Assembly (NCBI GenBank): GCA_020638875.1
Contig: JACKHS010000001.1
Span: 124,001 to 188,000, forward strand
Reading direction: 5' to 3'
Length of the DNA stretch: 64,000 nucleotides
From: Planctomycetota bacterium
GTDB taxonomy: Bacteria; Planctomycetota; UBA1135; GCA-002686595
Under the pieces are notes generated by a model. The model was not told the origin of the DNA, did no database searches, and saw nothing but the letters and a program-made list of their open reading frames with translations. The position numbers were made by a program, and so were the translations under genes. Every line of letters begins with the position of its first letter. Position 1 is the first letter of the stretch. Positions 12,403 through 19,987 of this stretch are shown piece after piece.

Positions 12403-13230
12403 TCACTGGATCATCTCGAAGACCTCATCCCGCATCTGCGTCTTGAGCAGAGCGATCCGCTCCAGCGATGCCTGTAGCGTCGGGTAGGCGCTACTGCTGA
12501 ACACGAACGACACTTCGTACGGAGTGCCGAAGCAGCGGAACATGCCCTGCATCTGGAGTTCTCCCTTCGGGTAGTCCGACATGCCGCGCTGGACCGTCTG
12601 CCCTTGCTCGTCGATCAAGTCGTAGCCGCCCTGATCCCATTGGACGAGGATCAGGTCGTTGATCTCCTCCATGATGCCGGGAACGAGCGGATCCACCTGA
12701 CTCGCGTAGCGGGGCGCCACGGCGGCCTCGATGCGGGCCTTCTCGGCAGGGTCCAGATCGACTCCCTTGAGCTCCGCGATCGATTCGATGCTCGGAAGTC
12801 GCCCTAGCGCCTTCACCTGTTCGCGATCCTCGTCGAGGATCATGAACTGTCGAAGCTGTGCTCTGCCGACAGCCTGAAGGTGCTGCCGTTGAGCCTCCGG
12901 TGTCATCTCGTCCCAGGACGGCCCCCCTTCGGACAGGAGGGCGCGGAGGATCTCCTCGGGGGGGGCATCCTGTGCGAGTTCAGGCGGGGCCGCTGACTCG
13001 GGCTGGTCCAGAAGCACAGTTCGAGACGACTCGGAGCCCATGCTCGGCAGAGAGGTTGCTGCACTCTCTCGCCTCGGCTCCAAGGGCTCGGACGCGTCTC
13101 GAGAAGAGCCACGACTCGAGAGGATGAGAAGAGCGGCCGCGCCCCCGGCGGCTGCCATCGCCAGCGCGACGACCAACGACCGCATCGCGATTCGCTTGCG
13201 CCCCTCCCTCTCGGTTCGCCTCTCAATCAT
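12403..13230 (-). CDS. Membrane-anchored protein of unknown function
   Basis: I do not recognise a family. From ATG 13230 the protein has a basic start, one hydrophobic segment (MRSLVVALAMAAAGG and following, about residues 16-37), a Ser/Pro/Glu-rich linker and a charged helical region (AEKARIEAAV). The C-terminal half is soluble, with FRCFGTPYEVSFVFSSSAYP and a helical end. It is probably anchored with the bulk outside the cytoplasm. ATG 13185 is an alternative start. The preferred ATG overlaps the stop of the short frame upstream (ATGATTGA), suggesting coupling. Base composition is lower in G+C than in neighbouring kilobases, as in the rest of the 12.4-14.75 kb block, which hints at transfer or weak constraint. 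Confidence 0.65.
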   Translation of the reverse strand: MIERRTEREGRKRIAMRSLVVALAMAAAGGAAALLILSSRGSSRDASEPLEPRRESAATSLPSMGSESSRTVLLDQPESAAPPELAQDAPPEEILRALLSEGGPSWDEMTPEAQRQHLQAVGRAQLRQFMILDEDREQVKALGRLPSIESIAELKGVDLDPAEKARIEAAVAPRYASQVDPLVPGIMEEINDLILVQWDQGGYDLIDEQGQTVQRGMSDYPKGELQMQGMFRCFGTPYEVSFVFSSSAYPTLQASLERIALLKTQMRDEVFEMIQ

Positions 13231-13525
13231 CACAGGGATCGCACTCGAGCTGGCCAGCCCGGTGTGCTGTTCCGTCCGGGTGGTTCCCGTTCCAGTCCGA
13301 CCACGTGACCGCGTAGCACCAATCCTCGACACGAATGCCAACGTTGAGGCTGTATTCGTCCCTCATGTTCTTCGAGGAAGATGCGTATCGCTCCGAGTCA
13401 CGACGTGCGGCCTGCTTGGGCAACTCCGCCAGGTTCACAGTACATGAAGCGCGAGGCAACCGCGTCACCTGGACGTCGGCAGCCCCTCGCGATCGCCTAG
13501 ACTGCAGACTGGGAAGCTGGGGCAT
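13223..13525 (-). CDS. Short cysteine-containing protein of unknown function, possibly a remnant
   Basis: A small open frame of about 100 residues with no recognised family. Its second half looks like real protein (NMRDEYSLNVGIRVEDWCYA) and ends in LECDPCDD. The exported protein at 14294-14749 likewise has a Cys pair and ends in LRCLYCGCGE, so this may be a shortened or degraded relative. The start is uncertain: ATG 13525 or 13366, or GTG 13534; no signal peptide is visible. Its stop overlaps the ATG of the next gene by 8 bases (ATGATTGA), and it follows 12 bases after the stop at 13538, which suits an operon. Confidence 0.4.
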   Translation of the reverse strand: MPQLPSLQSRRSRGAADVQVTRLPRASCTVNLAELPKQAARRDSERYASSSKNMRDEYSLNVGIRVEDWCYAVTWSDWNGNHPDGTAHRAGQLECDPCDD

Positions 13526-13537
13526 CCTCCGCACTCC

Positions 13538-14248
13538 TCAGTACGCGTCCTTACGACGCAGCAGCGCACGTGTCGCCTCGTCCTTGAGCGCTTCCAGCTC
13601 CACCAAGAACGAGGGATCTGCGGGGAAGAACGGGCGCGGCGGGGGCGGCCGGATCCCCGCTACCCTCGCCTCCGCTCGGTTACGTTCCGCCAGCTCCTCA
13701 GTTGCCTTCCACTTGGCCATGAAGTCGTCGACGGCCGGAAACATCCCCTCGGGAATGCGGTAGTGCGTGTTCCCCGTGGACAGGAAGTGAGTTCCGGGGA
13801 CGTTCTCGAACGGCACTTCAACTCCCTGCGGCACGGGAATCGCGAGCCCGAGTTCGTCGCAGAGTGGTCGGCAGCTGATCTGTACGAGGAAGCTGACCGA
13901 GTTGAACGGATCGAGAACACCACCCTGGACGTCTCGCTGAACCGCGGCCCAGCGATCCTCTAGCTCCTGCAGTCGGTGAGCCTTCCACGGTTCAGGCTCA
14001 CGATCGACCTCATCGGGCAGGCGCAACACTCCCCCCGAAGTCGCCGAGTCGTCTTCAGCCATCTCCCGCGACGAGTGTCGGCCCGCGTCAGGAGAATGTG
14101 CCAGCGGATGCGAACCTTCGTTCTGATCGGCAATCGACGCGGTCCCATCTCCACTCAACGGTTGGGACGCAGTGTTCTCCTTGAACAGGAAGACAGAGGT
14201 GATCGCCGCCGCGACCAGGACTAGGGCCAATACCAGGGCTCTGTTCAT
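13538..14248 (-). CDS. Membrane-anchored protein of unknown function with a homologue at 23 kb
   Basis: No known family recognised. From ATG 14248, preceded by GAGAGG about 10 bases upstream, one N-terminal membrane segment (MNRALVLALVLVAAAITSVF) is followed by an acidic low-complexity linker and then a soluble domain. The domain contains EPWKAHRLQELEDRW, SVSFLVQISCRPLCDELG, YRIPEGMFPAVDDF, a Pro-rich PPPPRPFFPADPSFL and the end ATRALLRRKDAY. These blocks recur in the broken gene at 22962-23707, so the two are paralogues. A TTG at 14272 could extend the start. It follows the small exported protein by 45 bases. G+C is lower than the window average. Confidence 0.7.
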   Translation of the reverse strand: MNRALVLALVLVAAAITSVFLFKENTASQPLSGDGTASIADQNEGSHPLAHSPDAGRHSSREMAEDDSATSGGVLRLPDEVDREPEPWKAHRLQELEDRWAAVQRDVQGGVLDPFNSVSFLVQISCRPLCDELGLAIPVPQGVEVPFENVPGTHFLSTGNTHYRIPEGMFPAVDDFMAKWKATEELAERNRAEARVAGIRPPPPRPFFPADPSFLVELEALKDEATRALLRRKDAY

Positions 14249-14293
14249 CCGCCGGGTCCTCTCTGGGTTCAAGAGAGCCGTCGCCTCCTCGCG

Positions 14294-14749
14294 CTACTCT
14301 CCACACCCGCAGTAGAGGCATCGAAGCTCATGGTACTTCACCGAGCCGCCGGCGCACGGGAGTATCTGCACGTCGACACAGTACTCCCCAGCACAGTCCG
14401 CGTGGAACTTTCCGGGCCTTGCGTAGTGCGTGTCTGGGACGCTCGCGCCGGCACCATTCGGGTTGACGGAGATGCACCAACCTGTGCCGTAACCATCGAA
14501 AACCAGTGAGGTGTGCTGTCCGCAAGCGATGCAGGTGGAGCAATCCAGGTTTCCAGTGCCGCTGGTCGCAGGAAGCACCATGAAGCTGTAGGTCACTCCG
14601 GTCGGCACGGTACCGATTGTCACGACGTTCGGCACGGCAGGGCAGTCCTCTTCACACCCGTCCGCGCAAACCGCACTCGGCACGAGAATCCCGCAAAGCA
14701 GCAAGAGAGAACTGGAACGAATGAAACGGCGAGCGAGTTTGCGAGTCAA
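14294..14749 (-). CDS. Small exported cysteine-rich protein of unknown function
   Basis: A 151-residue protein. I choose the TTG start at 14749 because AGGAG stands 8 bases upstream. The N-terminus is a classical Sec signal peptide (MTRKLARRFIRSSSLLLLCG, cleavage near SAVCA-DG). The mature part is rich in cysteines: DGCEEDCP, LDCSTCIACGQH, GWCISV, ADCAGEYC and the ending RCLYCGCGE. These could form disulphides or bind metal outside the cytoplasm. It appears first of four genes transcribed leftwards (14749 to 12403). No match to a named family. Confidence 0.65.
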   Translation of the reverse strand: MTRKLARRFIRSSSLLLLCGILVPSAVCADGCEEDCPAVPNVVTIGTVPTGVTYSFMVLPATSGTGNLDCSTCIACGQHTSLVFDGYGTGWCISVNPNGAGASVPDTHYARPGKFHADCAGEYCVDVQILPCAGGSVKYHELRCLYCGCGE

Positions 14750-14841
14750 GTTTCGATCTCCTCGGCCGGAGGACTGGCCTGCGGCACATGATGTCTTGTC
14801 AAAGTCGTCGAAGTGGTTTCGGGCACTTCTACGCCGTCAGT

Positions 14842-14863
14842 AGAGAGAGAGAGAGAGAGAGAG
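14842..14863 (+). repeat. (AG)11 dinucleotide microsatellite
   Basis: Eleven uninterrupted AG units lie about 90 bases upstream of the TTG start at 14749 (read CT on the transcribed strand). Slippage here could alter promoter spacing, but no promoter has been identified around it. Confidence 0.9.
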
Positions 14864-15390
14864 TCAATGCCTTTCGGAGAATCGAAGGCAGAGGCTCCAA
14901 GCTGAAGACCCCGCGTGCCTTGTGACGCCTCCCGGCGGGGCCGGTCTCATGGAGCGGCTACCCATGACCGCAGTCCGGGCCGCCGACGCCATGCGGGCAG
15001 CGGATCGAATCTGCTCCGCCTCTCGTCCGACGCGGAGCACGGGGACGAGGCGCGCAGCCCAACGTGACGCGCGGGCTCACTGGGAGCTGACAGGACCGTC
15101 CACTCGACCAACGTCATCCTCTCCACGCACGTGTCGGCGCGCCAGTCCGCTCGAAGAGGACTTGGCACGACGCCTCCCGGCATGGACCGAGCCAATGGGC
15201 AGCCCACCGAGGCGGCACGCAAGGGCGAGTGCCGGGAAGCTCCCGCATGCCAGGCGTCGCGCTTCGCTGCCGGGCGACCCCGCGCCCGCAACCACCCTGG
15301 CGCCGCCCGGAGACAACGGGTTCCGGGAGCGAGGCGTGTGAACTCCGCGCCCCGCCACGCCCGGTCGCTCGCCCCGGGAGGGCCGGCGCG

Positions 15391-15396
15391 TAGACT
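15391..15396 (+). promoter_or_regulatory. Putative -10 hexamer (TAGACT) for the HAD-OPA transporter pair
   Basis: TAGACT lies 62 bases ahead of the ATG at 15459. The same hexamer occurs before trxB (61478-61483, minus strand) and before the gene at 20271. No strong -35 is seen. Confidence 0.35.
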
Positions 15397-15458
15397 GTCG
15401 GCCCCCGCCCGGCCGAGCTCGGCCGCAGGCCACCGCTCACGAGGATCCCCCCGCGACG

Positions 15459-16382
15459 ATGAAGCTGCTCTCCGACTTCGACGGTGTCTGGACCGACCCC
15501 GAGCCCGAGGCGAGCGCCGTGCGCCGCCTGATGGTGGCGCGCACCTCGGAGCTCTCCGGGCTCGCGGCCAGCCAGGTGGACGCCGACCTGCGCGAGCTCG
15601 CGGGCTACGCCCTCGCGCGGCCCGCGGAGCACGGCTGGTCGCCGGGCGGGCGCATCTCCGCCTTCGCGGACGAGGACCCGCTGATCCTCGGCAACGCCGC
15701 GGCGGAGGTCATGCGCCGCTGGGCCGGCGACGCCGCCGCCGCGCCGGACTCGGCGCGCGAGGTCGCGGCGCGCTGCCGCGTCTACTGCGAGGCCATCCTC
15801 GACGAGGGCTTCGCGTCGATCGACGCGTACGCGGACGCCGTCTTCCACGCGGGCACCTCCGCCTTCAGGGCGGAGCACGGCTCGGCGCTGCTGCCGGGCG
15901 CCGCGGAGGCCGCGGAGCGCATGCTCGCGCTGGGCGTCGACGTGGTCGTCGTCTCGAACAGCGGCGAGGAGAAGATCCTCGACTGGTTCGAGCGCGCGGG
16001 CATCCCGGCGCGCTCCGTGCACGCGCGCGCGGACGACGGCGCGCGCTGCCTGCACGTGCGCGGCTCGGCCGGCAAGTTCGTGCTCGGCGAGGGCGAGGAC
16101 TCGATCTCCGTCGCGGAGCGGCGCATCCTCGTCGACCGCCCCAAGTACGTCGCCGCGATCCGGGCCGAGGCGCCGGACGCCGTGATCGGCGACGTCTTCT
16201 CGCTGGACCTCGCGCTGCCCCACGCGCTGCGCTCGCGCGGCGAGCGCTGGGCCCCGCGCACGCTCGTGCTCGCGAAGAACAGCTACACGCCCGGCTGGTC
16301 GGGCGTGGAGCGCGCCGGCGGTGCGGTCGATCACGTGGTCGACGGGCTCGGCGACCTGTGCGACCTCCTCGCCACGCTCTGA
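15459..16382 (+). CDS. HAD-superfamily hydrolase (probable phosphatase)
   Basis: A 307-residue protein with the HAD signature. Motif I is LLSDFDGV with the Asp6/Asp8 pair, motif II is VVVVSNSGEE (Ser in a nucleotide-binding-fold turn), and the late acidic motif is AVIGDVFSLD. A cap domain of about 120 residues lies between motifs I and II. It should be a cytoplasmic Mg-dependent phosphatase; the substrate cannot be read from sequence. It is followed 19 bases later by an organophosphate-type transporter, suggesting the pair imports and dephosphorylates, or salvages, a phosphorylated compound. Confidence 0.75.
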   Translation: MKLLSDFDGVWTDPEPEASAVRRLMVARTSELSGLAASQVDADLRELAGYALARPAEHGWSPGGRISAFADEDPLILGNAAAEVMRRWAGDAAAAPDSAREVAARCRVYCEAILDEGFASIDAYADAVFHAGTSAFRAEHGSALLPGAAEAAERMLALGVDVVVVSNSGEEKILDWFERAGIPARSVHARADDGARCLHVRGSAGKFVLGEGEDSISVAERRILVDRPKYVAAIRAEAPDAVIGDVFSLDLALPHALRSRGERWAPRTLVLAKNSYTPGWSGVERAGGAVDHVVDGLGDLCDLLATL

Positions 16383-16401
16383 CCCCGGGAGCTCGACCGT
16401 G

Positions 16402-17880
16402 ATGCCCGTCCTCGCCGACCTCGCCGTCGCCTTCGACAAGTTCAAGCCCATCCTCATCCTGCTGGTGGTCGTCGCGATCGTGATCGCGCGGCTGCCGAAG
16501 GTCGACCTCGGCAACGTGATCCACTCGGACGCGTTCCGGCGGCGGCGGCTGATGAACTGGTTGCCGCTGGGCCTGACGTACTCGTTCCTCTACATGGGGC
16601 GCTACAACGTCAAGGTCAGCCAGCACGCCTTCGGCGACATCCTGGGGCCGGACGGCCTGCCCCTGATGACCAACCAGGGCTTCGCGGAGATCTTCTTCTG
16701 GGGCACGCTGATCTACGGCGCCTCCTTCCTCGTCAACGGCCCGTTGACCGACAGGCTCGGCGGCAAGTTCGCCATCCTGATCGGCGCCGGCGGCGCGGCC
16801 GTGGCGAACCTCCTGATGGGCCTGTGCACGCTGTGGGTCGTGAACGACCCCGGCGCCGAGAACGGCCAGTGGCTCGCGCGGAACCTCGTGACGGTGTTCT
16901 CGGTGCTCTACGCCGCGAACATGTACTTCCAGAGCTTCGGCGCGGTCGCGATCGTGAAGTGCAACGCGTCGTGGTTCCACGTGCGCGAGCGCGGCGTGTT
17001 CGGCGCGATCTTCGGCATCCTGATCTCGCTGGGCATCTACTTCGCCTTCGACTGGGGCTACATGATCAAGGAGGCCTTCGACCTCCAGTGGCTCTTCTTC
17101 GTGCCCGCGATCATCCTGGGGGCCTTCTGGATCCTCGACGTCCTGGTCGTTCGCAACACGCCCGGCGAGGCCAACCACACCGACTTCGATACCGCGGACG
17201 CGTCCTCGGGGGACGACGGGCCGGCGCTCTCGGCGGTCGCGGTCTTCCAGAGGATGCTGACGAACCCGGTGATCATGACGATCGCCTTCATCGAGTTCTG
17301 CAGCGGCTTCCTGCGCCAGGCGATCATGCAGTGGTTCCGCACCTTCGCCAAGCAAACCGACGACACGCTGCACCTCGCCGGCAGCTTCGTCTACGCGAAC
17401 TGGGGCATGCTGCTGTGCTGCGCGGGGATCCTGGGCGGCGTCTTCGCGGGCACCATCTCCGACCACCTCTTCCAGTCCCGCCGCGGCCCCGTCGCGGCCG
17501 TGCTCTACGGCCTGATGCTCATGAGCGCCGTAGCCCTGACCTTCGTCTTCAAGACGCCGGCCGTGGGGCTGCTGGTCGTGTTCATGAGCATGTGCGTGAT
17601 CGGCGTGCACGGCATGCTGTCCGGCACGGCGAGCATGGACTTCGGCGGGCGCCGGAACGTCGGCATCGCCGTCGGCATCATCGACGGCTTCGTCTACGCC
17701 GGCACGGCCTGCATGTCGATCCTGTACGGCGTCATCCTGCCCTCGGACGTGGCCGGCGCCGACGGGATCAAGCCGGCGGCGGACCCCGCGAACTGGATCG
17801 CGTGGCCTATCTCGATGATCCCGGTCGCGCTGATCGGGATGCTGCTCGCGAGCCGCGTCTGGAACGCGAAGCCGCGCTAG
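16402..17880 (+). CDS. MFS transporter, organophosphate:phosphate antiporter (OPA)-like
   Basis: A 492-residue polytopic membrane protein with about 12 hydrophobic segments. An extra N-terminal helix (KPILILLVVVAIVIA) precedes the core. YMGRYNVKVS and the loop GPLTDRLGGK (MFS motif A between helices 2 and 3) point to the OPA branch related to GlpT/UhpT, so sugar-phosphate or glycerol-phosphate exchange is plausible. The ATG at 16402 has GGGAG 10 bases upstream; an in-frame start at 16321 would overlap the HAD gene and is less likely. Its TAG shares bases with the stop of the converging START-like gene (CTAG at 17877-17880). Confidence 0.85.
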   Translation: MPVLADLAVAFDKFKPILILLVVVAIVIARLPKVDLGNVIHSDAFRRRRLMNWLPLGLTYSFLYMGRYNVKVSQHAFGDILGPDGLPLMTNQGFAEIFFWGTLIYGASFLVNGPLTDRLGGKFAILIGAGGAAVANLLMGLCTLWVVNDPGAENGQWLARNLVTVFSVLYAANMYFQSFGAVAIVKCNASWFHVRERGVFGAIFGILISLGIYFAFDWGYMIKEAFDLQWLFFVPAIILGAFWILDVLVVRNTPGEANHTDFDTADASSGDDGPALSAVAVFQRMLTNPVIMTIAFIEFCSGFLRQAIMQWFRTFAKQTDDTLHLAGSFVYANWGMLLCCAGILGGVFAGTISDHLFQSRRGPVAAVLYGLMLMSAVALTFVFKTPAVGLLVVFMSMCVIGVHGMLSGTASMDFGGRRNVGIAVGIIDGFVYAGTACMSILYGVILPSDVAGADGIKPAADPANWIAWPISMIPVALIGMLLASRVWNAKPR

Positions 17881-18368
17881 CGCGCGCGCTCGAGGCCCTC
17901 GCGCAGGGTCGCGAGCACGCCCGGCCAGGCTGTCTGGAAGTAGGCGCGCGTCTCCTCCCAGTGCGGCTCGTGGCCGAAGCCCGCGTGCGTCAGCGTGACG
18001 TGCGTGCCCTCGTCGACCTCCGCGAGCTCGACCACGACCCACGTGCGCAGCTCGCGGCTCTGGGGCTGGCTCGGCGGCGCGTTCCACGAGAACGCGAGCA
18101 GGCGCTGCGGCAACCAGCACAGCACCTGGCAGTCGTTGCTGCCGGTGACGCCGTCCCACAGCCACTCGTAGCGGCCGCCGACGGCGAGGTAGATGCGCGC
18201 GGCGAGCTCGGGGCGGCCGCGGCCGTAGACGCGCGCGAAGGCCGCGCCGTCTGTCCAGAAGGCCCAGACGTCGGCGCGCGGCGCGTGGATCGTCGCCTCG
18301 CAGGAGAAGGCGCGCACGTCGTCGCCCGCGGCGACGAAGAGCGCGGAGTCGATGATGTCGGGATGCAT
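17877..18368 (-). CDS. SRPBCC/START-like (AHSA1-type) domain protein
   Basis: A 163-residue single-domain protein. FSCEATIHAPRADVWAFWTD at the start, GGRYEWLWDGVTG in the middle, and THVTLTHAGF with a long C-terminal helix ending ATLREGLERAR are typical of the activator-of-Hsp90 (AHSA1) START-like fold, which encloses a hydrophobic ligand. ATG 18368 is chosen because GGAGG stands 10 bases ahead of it. The frame stays open to about 18587, but that part is low-complexity and runs into the mobile element at 18542. Specific function is unknown. Confidence 0.75.
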   Translation of the reverse strand: MHPDIIDSALFVAAGDDVRAFSCEATIHAPRADVWAFWTDGAAFARVYGRGRPELAARIYLAVGGRYEWLWDGVTGSNDCQVLCWLPQRLLAFSWNAPPSQPQSRELRTWVVVELAEVDEGTHVTLTHAGFGHEPHWEETRAYFQTAWPGVLATLREGLERAR

Positions 18369-18541
18369 GGCTCTGCCTCCGGGCGGGTCGCGGCGTCGAA
18401 GCTGACGCCGCGGGGACGCGCCGGCCTCGACCGGGAGCCGCGGTGGGGCCGCGGCGACGCTCGCGAGTCGGTGGACCCGCCTCCAGTGGAGCGCGGCGCC
18501 GCGGGCGCGTCCATGCGCTTTCGAGCGCACGCCGGCGGGCG

Positions 18542-18680
18542 CTAGGAGCCTGTCCAGATAGTCCTGCTCGACGTCGTACGAGGGCACATTTGCTCCCGGG
18601 AGCCCGGGCTCGTGAGACCAAATGTGCCCCTGCGAAGGGTGTCCGAGTATTCAATCGCGACTACTCGGACAGGCTCCTAG
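18542..18680. repeat. 139-bp palindromic MITE-like element with 14-bp terminal inverted repeats
   Basis: CTAGGAGCCTGTCC (18542-18555) and its exact complement GGACAGGCTCCTAG (18667-18680) bound the element; TAGTC just inside also matches. A second perfect inverted pair, GGGCACATTTG (18582-18592) and CAAATGTGCCC (18619-18629), encloses two further palindromes, CTCCCGGGAG and GAGCCCGGGCTC. There is no coding capacity. CTAG stands at both edges and could be a target duplication or part of the inverted repeat. The right CTAG is shared with the IS110-containing element that follows directly. Confidence 0.75.
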
Positions 18681-18701
18681 CAGCCCGTTGAAGAAGTGCT
18701 T

Positions 18702-18864
18702 CGGATGCCAGGTCGGTGGCATCCGCTTCGGTGTGGGGCCTGGATCCGCAGGCGAATCGGTGGATTCGCCGAGGCTTTCGGGGGCCGCACCGGAGCGGAG
18801 GACGTCGGCATGGCGCCGGATGACCTCTTCGACGGATGGGGTGAGAAGGTCGGTCTCCTGGCGC
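18702..18864 (+). ncRNA. Candidate bridge RNA (seekRNA) in the 5' non-coding region of the IS110 element
   Basis: Known IS110 elements carry a structured guide RNA in a non-coding end. Here hairpin 1 is a perfect 9-bp stem (18702-18710 with 18717-18725). Next, stem 18729-18736 pairs with 18785-18792 (one G-U) and encloses hairpin 2, a perfect 8-bp stem (18751-18758 with 18763-18770). Between the two stems is a 14 + 14 base internal loop (18737-18750 and 18771-18784), the layout expected of a guide loop. A weaker second stem-loop pairs 18813-18817 with 18860-18864 and 18822-18826 with 18847-18851. Pairing to donor or target DNA was not established. Confidence 0.45.
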
Positions 18865-18925
18865 AGTCGCCACGAGGCGCTGCATGCTTGGAAGGTCAAT
18901 CAAACCCCAAGAACGGAGACCGACC

Positions 18926-19987
18926 GTGCAAGACTCTACCACCACCGTGCCCGCGCTGACTCAGACCCTCGGAATCGACATCGGCGATCGCCGCAGCAGC
19001 TGCTGCTTGATCGGTCAGGGCGGGGAGTTGCTCCTGGAGGAGCAAACGCCGACGACCGCGGAGGCCCTCGCACGCTTGTTTCGGGGGCTGGATCCGTGTC
19101 GCGTCGTCTTCGAGGCTTGCGGGCACGTGCACTGGATCTCGCGACTCGCGACGGAAGCTGGGCACGAGGTCATCGTCGCGAATCCTCGCGAGGTACGACT
19201 GATCTCCAAGAGCGGGCGCAAGAACGATCGTAACGACGCGCGCACGCTGGCCCGACTCGGTCGTGTCGACCCCGAACTCTTGCGACCGATCCGACTGCGT
19301 GGCGAGTCCTGTCGCCGCAGCCGTGCACTGCTGCACACACGCGACCAGCTGGTGCGGATGAGGACCAAGCTGGTGACCTTCGTGCGAGGCCAGGTCAAGT
19401 CCTTTGGAGGGCGTGTGCCCGGCGGCTCGGCGGAGGGCTTCCACAAGCGCGCGGGTGCACATCTTCCCGAGGCCCTGCGCGAGATCCTCGAGCCGGTACT
19501 CGAGCTGCTCGGCAATGTGGCGGTGAAGATCCAGCGGCTGGACCGGGAGGTCGCGCGCGTCTCGACGGAGCGTCACCCCGAGACCGAGATCCTGCGACAG
19601 GTGCGCGGCGTCGGTCCCGTGCTGGCGCTGGCCTACGTCACGGCGCTCGAGACGCCAGAGCGCTTCACGAGCTCTCGCACGGTCGGCAACTACCTGGGCC
19701 TCGCGCCGCGGCTGTACGACTCGGGCGCCAAGACGCCGCAGCTGCGCATCTCCAAGGCGGGGGATCGCTACGTCAGGCGACTGCTCGTGAACGCGGCCGC
19801 GTACATCCTGGGACCCTTCGGTGGCGACAGCGACTTGAGGCGCTACGGCGAGCGCATCGCCCGCGGAGGCTCTCAACGCGACCGGGCTCGAGCTCGCGTC
19901 GCCGTCGCGCGCAAGCTGGCCTGCCTGCTCCACCAGCTCTGGCGAACGGGCGGCGTCTGGGATCCCGACTACAACCTCAACCGCTGA
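18926..19987 (+). CDS. IS110-family transposase (DEDD recombinase)
   Basis: A 353-residue protein from GTG 18926, which has GGAG 7 bases upstream; ATG 18884 in the same frame is less likely. The N-terminal RuvC-like DEDD domain has Asp18 (TLGIDIGD), Glu64 (VVFEACG) and Asp102/Asp105 (KNDRNDARTLA). The C-terminal Tnp_20 domain has the VRGVGPVLALAYVTAL helix-hairpin region, NYLGLAPRLYDSG, and RISKAGDRYVRR with Ser276, the expected nucleophile. All catalytic residues are present and the frame is intact, so it may be functional. IS110 enzymes act with a guide RNA encoded beside the gene. Confidence 0.93.
   Translation: MQDSTTTVPALTQTLGIDIGDRRSSCCLIGQGGELLLEEQTPTTAEALARLFRGLDPCRVVFEACGHVHWISRLATEAGHEVIVANPREVRLISKSGRKNDRNDARTLARLGRVDPELLRPIRLRGESCRRSRALLHTRDQLVRMRTKLVTFVRGQVKSFGGRVPGGSAEGFHKRAGAHLPEALREILEPVLELLGNVAVKIQRLDREVARVSTERHPETEILRQVRGVGPVLALAYVTALETPERFTSSRTVGNYLGLAPRLYDSGAKTPQLRISKAGDRYVRRLLVNAAAYILGPFGGDSDLRRYGERIARGGSQRDRARARVAVARKLACLLHQLWRTGGVWDPDYNLNR

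Larger units (their letters stand above)
14750..15458. other. 709-base stretch without a convincing gene
   Basis: The open frames here (for example 14922-15341 on plus and 14947-15291 on minus) have no ribosome binding site, no recognisable domains and composition typical of chance frames in GC-rich DNA. It holds an AG microsatellite and, near its right end, a -10-like hexamer for the HAD gene. Confidence 0.6.

Noticed and set aside
14842..14863. AG tract considered as a Shine-Dalgarno-rich leader
   Set aside because: The downstream gene on that strand is 600 bases away; it is a simple microsatellite.
14922..15341. Possible 139-codon gene
   Set aside because: No ribosome binding site, no hydrophobic core or conserved motif; Arg/Pro/Ala/Ser-rich composition typical of chance frames.
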